Of a DNA stretch of 64,000 bases, positions 50,501 through 61,450 are shown piece after piece (the stretch's first letter is position 1; the number at the start of each line of letters is the position of its first letter). The translations under genes were made by a program, and so were the position numbers. The stretch spans positions 6,190,968 to 6,254,967 of the forward strand of contig CP141141.1 in assembly GCA_035235625.1 (NCBI GenBank), given 5' to 3'. This DNA comes from Saururus chinensis (lineage: Eukaryota; Streptophyta; Magnoliopsida; Piperales; Saururaceae). The notes beneath the pieces are model-generated. The model worked only from the letters and a program-made list of their open reading frames with translations, searched no databases and was not told the DNA's origin.

Positions 50501-52513
50501 AATTACCTACCTTTGAGGGACCTTGTTTGATAGAGCTTGAATTTAAAAGCGTAATAATACCAAGAATATACATATCCAAGTTTGAAAGAGAAAAAGAGAG
50601 TCATATTAGTTCAAAGTTTTAAAATTGTGTTTAACGCGGCATATGAATTTAATCTAACAAATTCTATTACCAAAAGTAATTCAAATTCGGCAATGAATTT
50701 TTAGAATTAATTTGCCACTAAATTAATTCACTATCAAATTAATTCAACACCCAAATGACCCCTTAGAATCAACCTGCTCTTGTGGAGGGTGCCTTACAAC
50801 TTGGTGGAGGGGTTGAGGAGCTTGACTAAGGGGCATCATGGATGGGCCAAGCAGACACGGTTGTGAATAGTGTAGAGGGTTCTATCCAATAGAGAGGAAG
50901 GGGGGCTGTTGGAGGGGGTGCCATAGAGGGCCAATTGGAGTTCGAAGGGTCTTGTGGAAGGGGCAAAGGGCTAGAGGGGTTGGTGGAGAGGTAAGAGGGG
51001 CTGGCTGAGTTGTAAAAGTCCGACAGAAGCAGGTCTGGTAGGAGTGGTTTTGGCTAGTGGTGGCAAAAGTGGAGCAGGCCCCGCCCACGGGTGGGAGTAG
51101 GCCGGGCCGGGCCCATATGGACTATGAACCTCATGAAGCTCTTAAAAAAAAAAAAACCTAGAAGACAGACAACAGGTACAAGCTTAATACAAAGAGCACC
51201 TACATTAATAATTATATTTAGTTTTTTAAAATAAATTAATCAAGGATTACACTACTAAACTGAAAATTAATTCGTCCTAGATAGAAAAAAACCATAATCA
51301 TGATATTGAAAATACACAATGAACTATATAACAAAGGATACTCACCCAAGATATCGTATCGGGCTCAGCACCCTTATCTTCAATCCGCATCACTTTAATA
51401 GTCACCCAATCGCTTCCACTCGAACTAATTCCGTAAGCCAAATATTTGGCTTCCTCGCTCACGGACAACATATTTAATGAAACCGTACCATCCTTGCTGA
51501 GCTCATTCGGGTCGAGCAAAATCTCTGCCTTTCCATCCAGATGATCCTGTCCCCCCCAGTGTATCCAAAGTAAATCACAACAGTGCATATTCACATCAAT
51601 TCAAAAGAAAGACAAAAAACGAAAAGGGAACCAGTGTTTTACCTGCATATAGAGCACACTCTGAGCTTGAAGCCCTGTATTATGGAAGTAAAAGTATCTG
51701 TTTCCTCTTCTAAATGGGATTCTATACCGCGGGTGATCAAACAGTTTTGTGATTTGAGCTCGGAGCTTCTCGCGAGTCTCGCAGGTTTTTAGCAGAGATT
51801 CAGTGAGATTCGCCTGCTTCTCGACGAATTCCTTGACTTCTTGCGCATCTGGGTCCTCCAACCTATGAATAACAAAACCAACTTTCTTCACCAAAAACTC
51901 GTGTCTACTTATGTATGAAGCATGGTAAAACAATAGTCAGAATACAGATATCAGATCGAAAGGAAAACGAAATACCAAATCAAAAACAGAACAAAAAAAA
52001 AAAAACTACTTTAAATACAATAGGAGGATGGAAAGAGATGAAATCATCTGCACCAGACAACCACTTACTCTGTTCCTTCCCCCTTTGTACTACGGAGAAG
52101 AAACAGAAACTCACGTAACATGTATTTACGAGTGGCCTATTGAAAAGGCAGAAATAAACTACATCAACATCATCACCTCATTTAGGCATCGATCTTAGTT
52201 ACTCGTCTTGAGCAGAAGGCTTAACCTTTCACTCGCACATAAATCATACTGCCCTCCCTCCGTCCTATATTAATATGCTAATTGCTCCATTTGATTTGTC
52301 AATATAAACTAAAATTAGTTCATGTAGAAAAACCCAATGAAGCTATTAATTTAAGACAGAGGGAGTAAGAAAGAAGGAGAAGAAAGAAGAAGTATACCAG
52401 CGGTAAGGGTCAGGAACCAGTACGCCATGATAATCATCAACAACGGTCTCGTCGCGGGGGGCAGGAGGATACTGTAGGTGGAAGCTGTCAGAGGAGGCCG
52501 GCAGGGAGCCCAT
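44517..52513 (-). CDS. Prolyl oligopeptidase (S9A serine peptidase), 12 exons, 733 aa
   Basis: Exons, 5' to 3': 52513-52398, 51862-51643, 51546-51346, 48341-48271, 48163-48001, 47726-47133, 46906-46526, 46315-46240, 46145-46082, 45790-45655, 44818-44705, 44582-44517. All introns are GT-AG, phases agree, and the sum is 2,202 nt. The protein starts [20 protein letters not shown]. The beta-propeller spans roughly residues 80-450 (exons 2-6). The alpha/beta-hydrolase domain follows with [10 protein letters not shown] (Tyr489, oxyanion side), IEGGSNGG (Ser570), TADHDDRVV (Asp661, substrate Arg663) and KTGHGCGRP (His703). All triad residues are present. Length fits plant POP. It cleaves on the carboxyl side of proline in short peptides, usually in the cytosol; no signal peptide is seen. 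It is the likely orthologue of Arabidopsis At1g76140. Confidence 0.96.
44945..45610. repeat. Tandem duplication of a 330-bp block with a Stowaway-like MITE, POP intron 10
   Basis: Blocks 44950-45277 and 45283-45610 share 'actccaaacataatacaa'-type text, 'gcagctccctatctatgta', 'tacaaaaaat' and 'gctatctactactctctc'. Each ends in a TA-flanked MITE body (about 45095-45278 and 45435-45605) with 'aagtaccca' and 'gccaaat' phrases. The array fills most of the intron. Confidence 0.75.
48342..51345 (-). other. POP intron 3 (3.0 kb)
   Basis: The largest POP intron. It holds a Stowaway-like MITE (48608-48772, start TACTCCATCCCATGAAC, end ACAAAGGGAGTA), GC-richer patches around 48825-48980 and 51055-51125, a U2-like fragment at 49383-49412, and otherwise AT-rich text. 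No coding content. Confidence 0.65.
49383..49412 (-). pseudogene. Fragment resembling the 5' end of U2 snRNA
   Basis: The minus strand reads CTTTTGGCTAAGATCAAGTG (about 21 consecutive bases identical to U2 positions near 15-35 as I recall), preceded by 'atcttggtgt', which resembles U2's own 5' leader with small changes. The rest of U2 (branch-site region, Sm site) is absent, so it is not functional. Confidence 0.55.
52248..52367. repeat. Stowaway-like MITE in POP intron 1
   Basis: CCCTCCCTCCGTCCTATATT start, AGACAGAGGGAGTA end. It lies about 30 bp from the exon 1 donor. Confidence 0.8.
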
Positions 52514-53751
52514 GGCTGTGGCTAATGGTCAGAAGATATATGAGAGGACCTGCTTCCAGATATAGTAGTAATACTAAAAGAAGAAGAGGAAGAAGAAGAG
52601 GAGACGGCAGCTTAGGAAGGGAGAAAGGGTAGAAGAAGAAAGGGATGGGCGGGAAGGAAATAGGAAGAAGGGAAGGCAAAGTGGGGCAGGCAGAGGTTCG
52701 AAGCTGGAGGTCCCAACGCGGGAAAAGGAAAGTGTGTCGCCATGGTGTGCCCAGCATAGTGTCATGTTTGAAAATTTCCTTTCTAACACGATCCAAGTGT
52801 AGTTACTTGCGAACCGTAGCTTAAAAATATGCGGACAGCAAATGCTAAAGAGCCAATGTCAGCCTAAATAGACGTGATCCCCTTTTATTAAGTTGCTTGA
52901 ATTTGACAACAGAGAGCACTCTTTCCAAGTATAGTTGGATATACGAAAGGTGTTCCTCTCTTAGATAGTTCATTCCCTTAAGATGCTCGTAGATATTCAT
53001 GGTTTGTATATTTTAAGACGGCAGATATCTATCTCTAGAGGAGGGGAGGGTGGGATAAAATAAAATAAGGACTATAGTGTAGTGTAGTGGGAGTCTTCGT
53101 AACACACGTGTGAAAATAATTATTTTTACACTTATTCTATCCAACAAAATCTTACACTTAGGTTTTGATTGGAGAGAAAAAAATGAACCCCTTAGGGCCA
53201 AAATTTTCTGTTTAATAAAAATTCAATTTTAGGATTTTGTTGGACAGATTTAGTGTAGGATTACTAACCATTTTTTAGAATATTTCCCTTGTTACTCACA
53301 AGTATAAAAAAATGTTTTTTTTTACTATCGTGACTGACCTCCACGACAATGAGGATAGTAAAACACGTGGAAGGAGAGGACCTGGAAACCTGCTCACTCA
53401 GTGGCAATATAGTGTGGAAAAGTAGTAAATTTATAAAAGATGAGGTAAAATCTTTCAGCTACCACCTCGAGCAGCAAGGAGAAAAAGGTCTGGCATCTCC
53501 ATAGTCTAGCACTTCTCTCCGCCATCTCCCCACCTGCTCGAACCTCTCCTTTGCTCTACACCTCATCTTTGGCATCTTTAGGTTCCCCAATCCTTTCTCC
53601 CACCTTGCCCTCCTCATGATCCTTTAGAACTCGTTCTAGCTCACCCTCTTTACATTCAACACCTCCCCCCTACCGTTGTTGCTTTCAGTATCCTCACCAT
53701 CATGATTGAGAAGTAGTTTAATGCCTTCACCATTGAATGGATGTGGACGTA
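52514..53751. other. POP 5' flank and spacer
   Basis: 52514-52760 (minus sense) is CT-rich and probably contains the POP 5' UTR and promoter; the long frames seen there are composition artefacts. 53040-53750 shows no recognisable gene. Confidence 0.5.
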
Positions 53752-53769
53752 TACTACAAGAAAATGTAG

Positions 53770-54180
53770 TATTAGCGATGCAACCGTAAACGTCACTACA
53801 AATATCTACTTGTGACATATAAAAAAATGTCGCAAAAAAAAGAATTATTAGTAACACATTTTATTATGCGTCGCTAATAGTCATATATTAATGACGCATA
53901 GTTTAAAGTGTCGCTGATACTAATCATATTAGCGACGTTTTATACGAACGTTACTAAAAGATATATATTTTAACTAAAAAAAATCATTACTATTAGCGAC
54001 GCTTATTACAAACGTCGTTAATAGCAGGACTATTAGTGACGCTTGCAACAAGCGTCACTAATAGTCATAATATTAGTTATTAATTTAAAATAAAAATAAA
54101 TAAATTATTAGTGATGTTTTAAAATAAGTGTCACAGATAGCATTCATAATAGCGAGCTTAATTATAAAAGTCGCGAATAC
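53770..54180. repeat. CACTA left subterminal repeat array
   Basis: At least eight inverted or direct copies of a GCGACG/CGTCGC-type core (for example 'attagcgacgtttt', 'aaacgtcgttaatag', 'aagcgtcactaatag') within 400 bp. Confidence 0.75.
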
Positions 54181-54411
54181 ATTTATTAATTAATTTTATT
54201 TAATAGATAATAAATAAAAATAATTTTTTTTAAAAAACTTCCTAAATATAATACATATTTTTTATTCAATATTCACTATTTTTATATATAATAAATAAAT
54301 ATTAAATTTGTAATAAAAAGTAGTGTTAATAATAGATTAAACTTTCACTATTTAGATATAATATATTTTATTTCTTAAAATTTCTTATTAATTTTAAAAT
54401 ATAATTTATAA

Positions 54412-54727
54412 TAAAAGAGAGAGAGAAGAGAGGGATCGAAGAGAGAGAGAGGAGAGAGAGTCAGAGAGGGAAGAGTGAGAGGGAGGAGATCAAGAGAGGG
54501 TGAGGAGAGAGAAAGGGAAGAATGAGGAGAGAGAGGGTGAGGAGAGGGAGATCAGTGAGGATAGAGAGAGAGGGAGGGTAGAGAGAGAGAGAGGAGAGGG
54601 AGAGAGAGAGGGAGGATAGAGAGAGAGGAGGGATGGAGAGTAGAGAGAGAGGGGAGAGATAGAAGAGAGAGGAGGGAGGAGAGAGAGAGAGAGGAGAGAG
54701 GGAGAGTAGAGAGCAGGGAGAGAGAAT
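54412..54727. repeat. Purine (GA)n tract, module 1
   Basis: Over 300 bp of nearly pure G+A on the plus strand, with irregular GAGAGAGG-type units. Confidence 0.9.
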
Positions 54728-54839
54728 AAAAAATAAATTATTATATTTTAAAAATAATATATTATTATATTTCTTGATTAATTAATTTTTAATTATTTAA
54801 GATTTTTATAAATTATTATATTTTAAAAATAAAAAATAA

Positions 54840-55425
54840 AAAATAAAATAATTACTATTAGCGACGTATATTGATATATGCCACTACTAGTATAGGTATT
54901 AGCGACATATATCATTATATGTCGCTAATAGTATTTATTTTATTATTTTTAAAATTAATTTTTAAAAAATAAAAAATCATAAAAATTTAAAATTATAAGA
55001 GAGAGAGGAAAGAGGAGAGGGAGAGAGAGGAGAAGGAGAGAGAGAGAGGAGAGAGGAGAGGGAGAGAGTGGAGAGAGGGAGATTAATTAATTTTAATTTT
55101 TTAAGATTTTTTTTATAAATTATTATATTTTAAAAGTTAAAATAAAATAAATACTATTAGAGACGTATAAGAATATATGTTGCTAATAGTAAAGGTATTA
55201 GCGACATATATTATTATACGTCGCTAATACCTACCCTATTAGCAATGTATATATCTATATGTCGCTAATACCTACCCTATTAGCGACATATATATCTATA
55301 TGTCGCTAATACCTGCCCTATTAGCGACGTATATATCTATACGCCGCTAATAATATTTATTTTATTTTATTTTAAAATTTTTAAAATTAATTTTTTAAAA
55401 AAAATTATAAAAAATTTAAAATTAG
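54840..55425. repeat. GCGACG palindrome blocks with a short purine tract, module 2
   Basis: Palindromes at 54858-54935, purine tract at 55003-55083, then 55155-55370 with four or more repeats of the type 'ctaccctattagcgacata..tatgtcgctaata'. AT linkers with 'ttaattaattttaatttttt' separate the parts. Confidence 0.8.
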
Positions 55426-55492
55426 AGGAGAGGGACAGAGGGAGAGAGAGAGAGGAGAGGGATAGAGGGAGGGAGAGAGGAGAGGGACAGAG

Positions 55493-57486
55493 TGTAACAC
55501 CCTGCTTTTCTAATCACGTTTAGCCTACGGGGTTAGAGATAATTAGATAACCTTTCATTGAGTCTTAGGGGGTTTCAAAGATTGAAACCCCCATATATGA
55601 GTAGAGCTCGAAATAACAAGCATAACGATTCAAAGAACGAGCAAATCGGAGGTTGGGACCGGAAATTATGACCTTGAGAAGCATGTAAAATAGATGGGAT
55701 CAACTTAGAAAGAGCACGATATACCGCTTTTAAGTGAGTTAGTATCAAAGGGCTTGTCGATACGAGTCCAACGGTACTAAGAATGCACGAATCCGAATCT
55801 GGGGTAGGAAGTTACGCGCGTTTGAAGTTTTGAGTATAAAAATAAAAAAAAGAGAGAGAAAAAGAAAAGCCGGCGCGTGGCACAGTGCGCAGCCGGCGAG
55901 GCACGGCATAACGTGTGCCCGTGAAACCGCAGGCACCGTGGAACCGCAAGCGTGACCCCCGTAATGCGTGGGCACGACCCGTGCCACGCATTACAATGGG
56001 TACTGCCGCCGAATCAGCGGCGCCGCCATTTCTGGCGGTGCGACGCCGTTGTTTCGGGCAGCTTGAGGGCTATAAATAGCTCTCTTCTACCAGTTTTTCA
56101 GGAGAACTTCCTTCTCCCCGTTTCTGAGTGTTCTGAGTCCGATTAAGGTTGTTTAAGAGGTGTTCTTAAGCGAATCGAGCGTGCTCTACACAATGGAGTG
56201 GTCCTTTCTTACGATGGAGTCCCTATAAGGTGGAAACGCCCCAAGACAATGACAGGTTTTGCTCGTTATCCTCGAGCACTAACAAACTTCTTCTTATCTG
56301 TTTCTACTCATCTTAACTCCGATTTAGTTCATCCAAGAGGTGTTTTTGATTGAATGGAGTGTGTCCTATGTGATGGAGGGGTCCGTTTTTTGAGTTGGCG
56401 ATCATATGAGGAGGAAATGCCCCGAGACAAGGAGAGGCCTTGCCTATCGTCCTCGAGCACCGGAGTAAGAAAAATGGGTCAGGAGCAAGACGGGGTTCTA
56501 TCCAAAGTTGCCGAGCCACAACAAGAGAAGCAATCTAGAGTAGGGGAGGCTCTGTCCTCCACCGAAGGGCCACAAAGTGTGAGGAACATCCCCGAGTAGA
56601 GGAGGTTCTATCTGTCACCCATAGGCACAGAAAACGAGAAGTCTCCAGGAAAGGGAGCATTCGTGAGTTATCTTTCAATGCAAGGCGAGGAACATATGAA
56701 GGCTAGAGGAGTCTCCGTCCACTGCCTTTGGATCTTAAGGGGAGGATTCCCAAAAGGAACAAGCAACTCCGAATATCGTTACCTTATGAGACATGAGGGG
56801 AGTAAGTAATTCTGACCTCCCGTTTAAATTATAGAGCTGCATGTGCTAAATTAGGATGTGTGTTATGCCACGATTATTTGTGCTCTAATATGTTATGCTT
56901 TGATGTGACATGTTTATGTTTCATCTTTCTCTAGGGTAGAGCAAGACGTGTGGTGTGTGTTAGGTCTCTGCTCAGTGATAGAGCGAGACGTGGGTATGTG
57001 GTTTTGATCCCGCTCTGTGGTAGAGCGAGATGTACGATTTTGTTGACTTATAAACTTCCACTTGACTCCGATATATGACGAGTTTTTGTATAACTCCGAT
57101 TAAATATCAGTATATATGTATTTTAATGTATATGAATTTGTGACGCTTGTTGTATGTATTAGCCGTTAGGCTGAACTATGTTCGGATCCGATCGTATTGG
57201 AATAATATCCAATACGTACATAGGCAACCAATGACAAGACAACGTTGGCCCGATCCAAATTAATTATAAATATATATTTTATTCTGATCTATACGCAACA
57301 AACTATGAAGCTTTGTTGTGTGTATGTGTCGTTTACAACCTAAATCTATGTATGGGGTAGCCTTGAAGCTCTGTAGTGCGTAGACAACGTTGTGCCTCTT
57401 GCACACAGACGATGATTCCTGGTTTACGGAAAGATCAAATTTTCTATTAGTGATTTTGTGGGTCCGGTTCGGGTTGGGTCGTTACA
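55493..57486 (+). mobile_element. Solo Gypsy-type LTR nested in a CACTA purine tract
   Basis: The LTR starts TGTAACACCCTGC (55493) and ends GGGTCGTTACA (57486), about 1,994 bp. It is GC-rich against its surroundings. Flanks CAGAG (55488-55492) and TAGAG (57487-57491) form a one-mismatch target duplication; the purine tract resumes directly after it. A TATA box (tataaata) at 56071 fits an LTR promoter on the plus strand. Frames inside are not recognised as proteins. Confidence 0.8.
56071..56078 (+). promoter_or_regulatory. TATA box of the solo LTR
   Basis: 'ggctataaatagctct' sits about 580 bp into the LTR, the expected place for the U3/R promoter. Confidence 0.5.
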
Positions 57487-57885
57487 TAGAGGGACAGAGA
57501 GAGAGAGAGGAGAGGGACAGGGAGAGAGAGGGAGGGACAGAGAGAGAGAGGGAGGGAGATAGAGGAGAGGGACAGAGAGAGAGGAGAGGGACAGAGGGAG
57601 GGAGAGAGAGAGAGAGGAGAGGGAGAGAGAGGAGAGAGGAGAGGGAGGGAGAGAGGAAAGAGAGAGAGGGGATAGAGGAGAGAGAGGGGAGAGAGAGGAG
57701 ATAGAGAGAGGAGAGAGAGAGGGGAGATAGGAGAGGGAGAGGAGAGAAGGGAGAGAGAGAGGGGATAGAGAGAGAAGAAAGGGTAGAGAGTGAAGGAAGA
57801 TAGAGGGGAGAGTGAGAGGGTAGAGAGAGAGAGAGAGAAGAGAGAGGAGAGAGGAAAGTGAGAGAGGAGAGAGGAGAGAGGGAGA
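57487..57885. repeat. Purine tract, module 3 (right part, after the solo LTR)
   Basis: 400 bp of almost only G and A, continuing the tract that begins at 55425. The Arg/Glu-rich frame here is an artefact. Confidence 0.9.
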
Positions 57886-58930
57886 TTAATTAATTTTTAA
57901 TTTTTTAAATTTTTTTTAAAATTATTATATTTTAAAAATAAAAAATAAAATAAATACTATTTGCGACGTATAGGAATATACGTCGCTAATAGTAAATGAA
58001 TTAGCGACATATATGTTTAGATGTCGCTAATACTTCAATTATTAGAATTAGCGACATATATGTTTACATCTATATGTCGCTAATACTATTTTTTTTATTT
58101 TTTTATTTTGAAAATTAATTTTCAAAAATAAAAAATTATAAGAAATTGAAATTAGAGGAGAGGGGGAGAGAGAGGAGAGGGAAAGAGAGGAGAGACGAGA
58201 GGGAGAGAGAGGTGATAGAGAGAGAGAACGGAGAGAGAGGGGAGAGTGAGAGGGTAGAGAGAGAAGAGAGAGGAGAGAGGAGAGGTAGAGAGAGAGGAGA
58301 GGGAGATTAATTAATTTTTATTTTTTACGATTTTTTTATAAATTATTATATTTTAAAAGTAAAAAATAAAAAATTAATTTTATACTATTAACGACATATA
58401 CATATATACATCGCTAATAGTATTTATTTTATTTTTTATTTTTTTTAAAAAATTTAAAAATAAAAAATTATAAAAAATTAAAACTAAAGGAGAGGGAGAG
58501 AGAGAAGAGTGGGTAGAGAGAGAATGGATAGAGAGGGGAGAGAGAGGGACCGGAGAGTGAGAGGGTAGAGAGAGAGAGAAGAGAGAGGAGTGGGAGAGGG
58601 AGAGGGAGAGGGGAGAGGGAGATTAATTAATTTTTAATTTTTTAAGATTTTTTTATAAAATATTATATTTTAAAAGTAAAGTAAAATATACATCGTTATA
58701 GTAAATGTATTAGTGATGTATATTATTATACATCGCTAATACCTGCCCTATTAGTGACGTGTATATCTATATATCGCTAATAGTATTTACTTTTATTTAT
58801 TTATATACTTTTAAAATTAATTTTTAAAAATAAAAAATTATAAAAAATTAAAATTAGAGAAGAGAGAGGAGAGGGAGAGAGAGGAGAGAGAGAAGAGAGG
58901 GTAGACAGAGAAGGGAGAGAGAGAAGGGAT
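57886..58930. repeat. Three tandem modules: AT linker, GCGACG palindromes, AT linker, purine tract
   Basis: Modules 57886-58307, 58308-58621 and 58622-58930 each begin 'gattaattaattttta', carry palindromes with CGTCGC or degenerate CATCGC cores, then 'aaaattataa..aaattgaaa' or similar, and end in a purine tract (58155-58307, 58489-58621, 58855-58930). Confidence 0.85.
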
Positions 58931-58941
58931 TTATTTTACAA

Positions 58942-60616
58942 TAGGGAAAATTATTTAAATAATAATTAAAAAAATTATTTACCAAATCGAACCTTCTTAA
59001 AGTGGTGTTCTTTTTTGCCATGCAGGCGCTAGCCAAGCCGCTGGCGCCTACGTGACTCTTTTTTTTAAAAAATTAACTGATTTTGTCCTTCTTTAACTGA
59101 TTTTGTTCTTTAGAACGACGAAATCAAGTTTAATTTGATTTCGTCATTCTAAAAGTTGAAATCATTTTTAAAAGAATTAAGTCATTTTGTCTTTTAGAAC
59201 GATGAAATCAAGTTTAAGCTGATTTTGTCGTTCTAAAGAACAAAATCACATGAATTAAAAAAAAAAGGATAAAATCACGAAATCACGGTAGGGAAGAAAT
59301 CACGGGAGGGACGAATTAAGGGGATTAGGGTATACCCAAAGGAATGACTGTTTATTAAATATGTATACAACTGGAGTTTGAGTTGCATCTTGTTTAATTA
59401 AGTTGCATAAATACGACCAATATGGCCCATGCTGATCGTAATTTATGTGAGCTTAAACTACATAGTTCTGTATTTGCTTGTACTAAAACCATCTCTTACA
59501 CTGTATGTGAAAGAGTCATTAATGGTTACTATATCTAGAAAAAATTATGGACATGGGATTTGGTGCGGGGTGAGTTGAAGAGTAAAGGGACATAATGACT
59601 AGACTCCAAATTTCTGCTTCTTGTTTTCTGATTCCCAGAAAGGTCACCAGTTGAACTGGGATATGTGAAGATAATAAGATGCCATCCTCTCTGGATGAAG
59701 TAAAGATGGGGGACCTCTTCTCCTGGGTAGCTATAGAAGGAAAGATGATCCACTGTGATAGTGAGATGTCTCTACAAGGCTCCACTGTGATAACTTACAC
59801 CAAAATGCAACTTGACGTAACAGCTGCAGGTTGCACACCAAAATTGAAGTGCAGGTTGCCTGCAGCTTCACGTAACAGCTACAGGTTGCACCTTAACGTA
59901 ACTAGAAAATAAAACATAACATAACTGCAAGTGCAGGTATAAAACATAACATAACTGCAAGTGCAGGTTGCACCTTAACGTAACTGGAAAATAACACATA
60001 ACATAACTGCAGAGGTCAACATAACTACAGGATTTAATTTTTTTAAATCCTCCATATCCACCCTCCTGCTCCTGCCCACCTCCACCCGATGCACCTCCTC
60101 CAAATGCAAGCCCGACTCCAAAAATGGATGATGGCCTGCCTACTTTTGCTCATTTCCCTCGTCGCCCCATGGGATCATGGCCGCCCTCTCCATGCCAACC
60201 TCCCCCTTGCCCTCCTCAGGCCCCGACCCCCTTTGCCGCTGGCACCTACTGTAGCTTCTGCGGGATTTTGATCACAACTACAGTGGGCATGAGCACATCG
60301 AGATGCTCTTTCTTTGCAACATCCTTACTCTCATTGGCTTGACGACGCCAACGATCATGCAGACGTCTAACGATAGCTATATGTACTTTTTTTTAAATTC
60401 ATGTGATTTCGTCCTTTAGAATGACGAAATCAAGTTTATTGATTTCGTCGTTCTAAAGGACGAAATCAGTTAAAATTTAAAAAAAGAAGCCACGCAGGTG
60501 CCAGCGCTTGGTTGGCACTTACATAGATAAAACTAACACCACTTTTAGAAATATTTCCAAAAGTGGTTTAATTAGGTAAATAATTTTTTTAATTATTATT
60601 TAAATAATTTTCTCTT
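58942..60616. mobile_element. TIR DNA transposon copy 2, nested in the CACTA element
   Basis: Inverted ends of about 41 bp, differing at about one base and starting TAGGGAAAATTATTTAAATA (58942), same family as 38182-40318. The match continues inward with CAGGCGCTAGCCAAGC against GCCAGCGCTTGGTTGGC, and with fold-back 'gatttcgtcgttctaaa' units. The centre holds the coding-like block FDHNYSGHEHIEMLFLCNIL (about 60270-60330). There is no transposase. The target duplication is uncertain (CAA left, TAA right). Confidence 0.72.
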
Positions 60617-60721
60617 TAAAATATTAATATATTTAAAATATAATAGATAATTAAAAAATTAAAATAATTAAAATAAATGCCCCTACTCTCTCCCCTCTCG
60701 TCCTCAAAGCCGGCGCATGTG

Positions 60722-61212
60722 GGAGAGATTGGAGTGAGAGGAGAGAGGAAGAGAAAGTAGAGGATGTAGAGAGAAATTAAGGAGATAGAGAAGGTGAGGA
60801 GAGAGAGAGACAAGAGAGAAGGGAGAGAGAGATGAGAGAGAAAAGAGGAGAGAGAAAGAGGGGAGAGAGAGAAAGAGGGGAGAGAGAGAAAGAGGAGGAG
60901 AGAGGGTAGAGAGTGTAGAGAGAAATTAAGGAGAGAGAGAAGGTGGGGAGAGAGAGGGTGAGGAGAGAGAGACAAGAGAGAAGGGAGAGAGAGATGAGAG
61001 AGAAAAGAGGAGAGAGAGGGTGAGGAGAGAGAAAGAGGGGAGAGAGAGGGTTAGGAGAGATAGAGGGAAGAGAGAGAGTGGGGAGAGAGAGCGAAGAGAG
61101 AGAGTGGGGAGAGAGAGGGAAGAGAGAGATGAGAGAGAAAAGAGGAGAAAGAGAGAGTGGGTAGAGAGAGAAGGTGAGGAGAGAGAGAGTGTAGAGAGAG
61201 AAGGAGGTGAGG
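60722..61212. repeat. Purine tract, last module
   Basis: About 490 bp of GA-rich DNA with a longer internal repeat: 'gagagacaagagagaaggga' occurs twice (about 60806 and 60969). Confidence 0.88.
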
Positions 61213-61269
61213 GAAATATATTTTTTATTTTTTATATGTTTTATTTAAAAATTCATAAAAAAATAAATT

Positions 61270-61450
61270 CATAGCGATGCATTTTATTAAAGCATTGTTA
61301 ATACGTTAAGTATTAATGACATCTTTGTAAAAACGTCGTTAATACATTTTGTCGAAGCATCGTTAATACTAAATATTAACGATGCTATAGTCGACGCATC
61401 ACTAATACTATATGTATTAGTGATGCTTTAGTATAAGCGTTGTTAAACAT
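61270..61450. repeat. Degenerate GCGACG-type palindromes
   Basis: Variants with GATGC/GCATC cores (for example 'tagcgatgca', 'aagcatcgttaatac', 'attagtgatgcttta'). Confidence 0.65.

Noticed and set aside
52488..52796. 102-codon minus-strand frame upstream of and overlapping the POP start
   Set aside because: It is in another frame from POP and is made of a CT-rich leader; low-complexity Leu/Pro/Ser content.
57390..57704. Arg/Glu-rich frame that could look like a charged-domain protein
   Set aside because: It runs from the solo LTR into the GA tract; the composition follows from the purine repeat. Same for 61020-61274 and the Ser/Leu/Pro frames on the other strand.
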